Part shown: positions 6,687-11,968 of the stretch, in pieces | Layout of the letters: each line of letters opens with the position of its first letter | Numbering within the stretch: position 1 is the stretch's first letter | NCBI GenBank assembly: GCA_903858055.1 | Contig: CAIOHM010000328.1 | Location: 1-11,968, forward strand | Reading direction: 5' to 3' | Source of the DNA: an uncultured delta proteobacterium | GTDB taxonomy: Bacteria > Myxococcota_A > Polyangia > Polyangiales > Polyangiaceae | DNA: 11,968 nt | The notes under the pieces: generated by a model | The model's database searches: none | What the model was told of the DNA's origin: nothing | Seen by the model: only the letters and a program-made list of their open reading frames with translations | Program-made: the position numbers and the translations under genes

Positions 6687-8413
6687 TAGCGCAGCCCGAG
6701 TTTGCGGTCTTCCCAGCGGGGCATCGGCAAAAGCTCGGGCGGGTTCTTCGCGAGCATCGTCGCCACGTCGCCGAGGACCTTGGAGCTTCGCGTGGCGAGG
6801 CCCAGCATGCGCGACACCTTGCTCGTGTGGGAGTTGACCGTGGGGGATTCCGCGATTTCGCGCATGCGCGCCGCGAGCTCGCGCCCGTTCGCCGCGCCCT
6901 CGAGCTTCTCGCACATCGCCATCATCGCATCGTACTTCCATGTCGCGCCGTTTGCGAGGTGGCGAGCGGTCCCCATCAGGAACCATAGGGCCCGGTCCTT
7001 GTTCGTCTCGAAGATGAAGTCGACCTCGGCCCCGTCCGCGATGTCCACGCACCGGAGCGTGCCGTCTTCGTTCCAGGTGAAGACGCGCTTGTACCCGTGA
7101 CGCCGCTTGAGCTTCCCTTGGAAGGTGGTCGTCGCGACGTACGCGTGCACCTCGACAGCCGCGTCTCTCGCGTAGCTCTTCGTATTCGGGTTCGCGTTCT
7201 TGAACGTCGTGAGCGTGGCCCCGTTGGGGTCGGACTTCTTGCGCCACGCTGCGCTCATCGCGAGGTCAGCGGGGGCATAGGTGCGCCCCCGCTGACCGCT
7301 CACGACGAGCCCGGCGCCGCGGCGCTCTTGCGTGGCGTGGTAGCCGGTGACCATCTTCCGTTGACCTTCGAGGCCAACGTCGAACGACTTCCACTCCGGC
7401 GAGACGATCGTCGTGGCCTTTGCCTTCACGCGCGCGTACACGCCGCCTTCGCGCAAGGCGATCATGAGCTTGCCGGCCATCGTGATTCGCGCGTCCACGA
7501 CTTCGCCGCTCTTGCGCGTCAGCACGCCGTTGGCGACCACGATGGTGTCGGAGGCGTCTCGCTCGTAGGCGCGCGTGGCGGCGCCCTGGCAGGAGTACAG
7601 CGTGACGTCGAGGAGCGGGCCTGTTGGAGACCCGAAGAGTCCCTTCGTGCGCGCGTGAATCTCCGAAGCGAAGCGCTTGAAGACGGACTGGAACGTCACG
7701 AGCCGTCCGCCCTCGGGATCGTCGCCCTCGGTCTCCACCCCGTCGCTCTCGGCCGATCCGTGGCCGAGGAAGACGACCTTCGACTGCTCCGTGAGCCGCG
7801 CGAACGCGTCGAGGAGTTCCGGCGGCGTGGCACCGTCGAACTCCTTCGGCGTCAGCTTGACCTCGAGGTAGCGGAGGGTGCGCGATCGTGACATCTCGTA
7901 CTCGCGCACCACGCCGTTGCTCGTCGAGCGCGCCTCGTGCACCTTCCGCGTGTGTTCGGCCTTCGCGCGGAAGCCATCGAGGTGTCGATCGATCATGTCG
8001 AACGAGACGAACACGATGAGGTCGTGCGAGAGCTTCGCGAACTCGTGCTCCGCGCGCGCGACCGCCTCGTCGAAGAGCCCTTGTGGGCGCGCGGCCAAAT
8101 CCGTGGCCTCCCGCGCCGCCATCTCGATCTGAAGGGGGTCGGAGGCCGCGGAGGCGTTGAACTCGGGGCTGCGGACCCGCGCGAGCAGTGCCTTCAGCTC
8201 GCCGACGACACCCGTGACGCCGCTCTCCGCAACGACGATTTGCTCCTTGAACACGCGCAGCGCGCCGCCGCTCGCGGCCTTGTTCTTGTCGTCGCCGACG
8301 AGCTTCAGCGCCGTGAGGCTCGCTTGAACCTTCGCCGTGCCCGCCTGGCCTTCGTACTCGGAGGCGAGGGCGAGCGACCCTTCGACATGCATGACGAGCT
8401 CATCGGCGGTCAT
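6686..8413 (-). CDS. Unrecognised protein with a putative clan CD (caspase/CHAT/C80-like) cysteine peptidase core
   Basis: I cannot assign the whole 575-residue protein to a named family. It has no signal peptide or membrane segment, so it should be cytoplasmic unless exported by another route. Residues 1-125 are mostly helical. The middle looks like a caspase-type fold: strand DLIVFVSFD (131-139), helices, strand SKVVFLGHG (211-219) with His218-Gly219, then LLDVTLYSCQGA (267-278) with Cys275, then DTIVVANGVLTR. A hydrophobic strand ending in HG and a second ending in a small residue plus Cys, about 57 residues apart, is the clan CD His/Cys dyad layout seen in caspases, CHAT proteins and toxin C80 domains. 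Residues about 340-575 form one or two further domains of unknown role. An in-frame TAA lies two codons before the ATG at 8413, so the start is there or at Met8 (8392). No chaperone, effector or substrate gene adjoins it. CDS status is firm; the peptidase call is inference. Confidence 0.72.
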   Translation of the reverse strand: MTADELVMHVEGSLALASEYEGQAGTAKVQASLTALKLVGDDKNKAASGGALRVFKEQIVVAESGVTGVVGELKALLARVRSPEFNASAASDPLQIEMAAREATDLAARPQGLFDEAVARAEHEFAKLSHDLIVFVSFDMIDRHLDGFRAKAEHTRKVHEARSTSNGVVREYEMSRSRTLRYLEVKLTPKEFDGATPPELLDAFARLTEQSKVVFLGHGSAESDGVETEGDDPEGGRLVTFQSVFKRFASEIHARTKGLFGSPTGPLLDVTLYSCQGAATRAYERDASDTIVVANGVLTRKSGEVVDARITMAGKLMIALREGGVYARVKAKATTIVSPEWKSFDVGLEGQRKMVTGYHATQERRGAGLVVSGQRGRTYAPADLAMSAAWRKKSDPNGATLTTFKNANPNTKSYARDAAVEVHAYVATTTFQGKLKRRHGYKRVFTWNEDGTLRCVDIADGAEVDFIFETNKDRALWFLMGTARHLANGATWKYDAMMAMCEKLEGAANGRELAARMREIAESPTVNSHTSKVSRMLGLATRSSKVLGDVATMLAKNPPELLPMPRWEDRKLGLR

Positions 8414-8420
8414 CGGCGGT
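8401..8420. repeat. Tandem 10-bp direct repeat over the start of the peptidase-like gene
   Basis: CATCGGCGGT occurs twice in a row (8401-8410 and 8411-8420). On the minus strand each copy ends in ATG, giving two start codons ten bases apart and in different frames. Only the one at 8413 is in the long frame. The other, at 8403, would read a short out-of-frame peptide. Confidence 0.8.
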
Positions 8421-8431
8421 TACCGGTTGAA

Positions 8432-8459
8432 ATAATGCATCACGAGCGCGTTTGGCCAA
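8432..8459 (-). promoter_or_regulatory. Candidate sigma-70-type promoter for the peptidase-like gene
   Basis: On the minus strand TTGGCC (8459-8454) and CATTAT (8437-8432) are separated by 16 bases. Each matches the -35 or -10 consensus at four of six positions, and the two most important -10 bases are kept. It sits in an A/T-rich island of otherwise GC-rich DNA, just downstream of the hairpin terminator and upstream of the gene. Transcription would start near 8425, leaving a very short leader for ATG 8413 or about 33 bases for Met8 at 8392. Confidence 0.42.
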
Positions 8460-8469
8460 GAAACGACGG

Positions 8470-8501
8470 CACCCGCAGCCTCGCGGACGAGGTGGCGGGT
8501 G
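8470..8501 (-). terminator. Strong hairpin terminator after the lipoprotein gene, possibly bidirectional
   Basis: The outer arms CACCCGC (8470-8476) and GCGGGTG (8495-8501) pair perfectly over 7 bp. After a two-base internal step, the inner arms CCTCG (8479-8483) and CGAGG (8488-8492) pair over 5 bp around a 4-base loop. On the plus strand the hairpin is followed directly by TTTT. On the minus strand, the direction of the lipoprotein gene, the downstream tail is CCGTCGTTTCTT. It lies 45 bases beyond the lipoprotein stop codon and separates that gene from the peptidase-like gene. Confidence 0.7.
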
Positions 8502-8545
8502 TTTTCGGTGTCGCGCGGACGTTGCGGCGCGCGACCGCGCGAGGC

Positions 8546-9049
8546 TCACTCCCAGTTGCCGCCGCTCACGGGAGCCGTGCCCGGCAGGTTCGCGCTGATC
8601 GAGTCGAGGTTGGGCACGCGGTTGTTGAGGCGAATGTTGTCCCACTTCGAGCCGGCCTCGTCTTCGCCGACGCCGTACTGCCCCTTGAGGTACGCGAACT
8701 TGTCGTCGCGCTCGAAGACGAAGACGCCCTTGCCCTTGCGCGTGGCAGCCGGGCCCACGAAGCCGTACTTGGTCTCGCCCCAGCTGAAGCGGAGTACGTT
8801 GCCTTCGACGCTGCCCGAGAGCTCGCCCCAGGCGCTCTTGTCGGCACGCTGCCACTTGCCCGTAACCGAACCCGCCTCTTGCACGAGGTGAAGCTCGCCG
8901 AACACCGGGTGCTGGTAAACGCCGGTGAACTTCTCACCGCTCGGCATGGCGGCGGCGACCACGTTGGCGGTCTTCGGCGCGGGCTTGCCGCACGCGCCAA
9001 CGGAGAGGGCAGCAACGGAGACGGCGAGGAGAACGGAACGCATCGACAT
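8546..9049 (-). CDS. Small lipoprotein of unknown function with beta-rich mature domain
   Basis: This 167-residue product has a clear lipoprotein signal: MSMR, hydrophobic SVLLAVSVAALS, and lipobox VGAC with lipidated Cys20. The mature part starts CGKPAPK, followed by a short linker. A series of strands rich in Gly and aromatics then runs through GVYQHPVFGELHLVQEAG, GKWQRADKSAWGELSGSV, then NVLRFSW and GVFVFERDDKFAYLKGQYG. This alternation recalls small beta-barrel or lipocalin-like domains, but I do not recognise a specific family. No Asp is present at +2 after Cys (the residue is Gly), so outer-membrane sorting is plausible. ATGs at 9061, 9049 and 9043 are in frame. 9049 or 9043 gives the tightest signal peptide, and none has a clear ribosome binding site. 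The gene lies 68 bases downstream of secA on the same strand and ends before a strong terminator, so it may be the last gene of that unit. Confidence 0.8.
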   Translation of the reverse strand: MSMRSVLLAVSVAALSVGACGKPAPKTANVVAAAMPSGEKFTGVYQHPVFGELHLVQEAGSVTGKWQRADKSAWGELSGSVEGNVLRFSWGETKYGFVGPAATRKGKGVFVFERDDKFAYLKGQYGVGEDEAGSKWDNIRLNNRVPNLDSISANLPGTAPVSGGNWE

Positions 9050-9117
9050 GGGGGAGCTCATGGGGAGATGGGGTCGGTGAAACGGGGATCGATTGTGGAA
9101 CGGCGGGAGCCCGCGGT

Positions 9118-11968
<2,851 letters not shown>

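Noticed and set aside
7742..7770. GHGSAES in the unknown protein as an alpha/beta-hydrolase nucleophile elbow
   Set aside because: The elbow pattern is Gly-x-Ser-x-Gly; here it is strand-His-Gly, and a matching strand-Ser-Cys follows, which fits clan CD better.
9103..9114. GC inverted repeat GCGGG/CCCGC just after the secA stop as a terminator
   Set aside because: The spacer is only two bases and no T tract follows on the secA strand; read-through into the lipoprotein gene is as likely.

Overview
This is a high-GC, gene-dense chromosomal window in which almost every gene has strong G/C bias at third codon positions. It carries core housekeeping genes of a Gram-negative (diderm) bacterium: a BamD-type outer-membrane assembly lipoprotein, other lipoproteins, an NtrC-family sigma-54 activator, Ffh, GreA and SecA. 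The GC level, the sigma-54 regulator and the lineage-specific small lipoproteins and secreted proteins fit a deltaproteobacterial or myxobacterial (Myxococcota) genome. That placement is inferred from style and is not proven by any marker in the window.

Layout from left to right. (1) ffh lies on the minus strand and encodes a complete SRP GTPase with an unusual repeat-bearing C-terminal tail. (2) Divergent from it on the plus strand are a flippase-like (LPG-synthase-TM/UPF0104 type) membrane protein gene and an overlapping gene for a small secreted protein. (3) greA is convergent on the minus strand, with a strong inverted repeat in its upstream region. (4) A plus-strand run follows: a 102-residue protein of unknown function, a BamD-like lipoprotein gene, and a sigma-54 response regulator whose ATG overlaps the bamD stop codon. 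(5) Convergent on the minus strand is a 575-codon gene of no family I can name. Its central part shows the His-Gly and Ser-Cys motifs of a clan CD (caspase/CHAT/C80-like) cysteine peptidase. (6) A minus-strand lipoprotein gene ends at a convincing hairpin terminator. (7) secA is on the minus strand, complete at the C-terminus but cut by the right edge so that about the first 66 residues are missing.

The dominant theme is protein export and envelope assembly: Ffh targets membrane proteins co-translationally, SecA drives post-translational export, the BamD-like lipoprotein assembles outer-membrane barrels, and several neighbours are membrane or exported proteins. greA (transcript-cleavage factor) and the response regulator are the transcription-related members. 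I see no mobile elements, tRNA or rRNA genes, or CRISPR arrays. The most interesting unexplained item is the putative clan CD peptidase at 6686-8413. The next are the recently expanded 21-bp repeats in ffh, the bamD/regulator overlap and the greA upstream inverted repeat.
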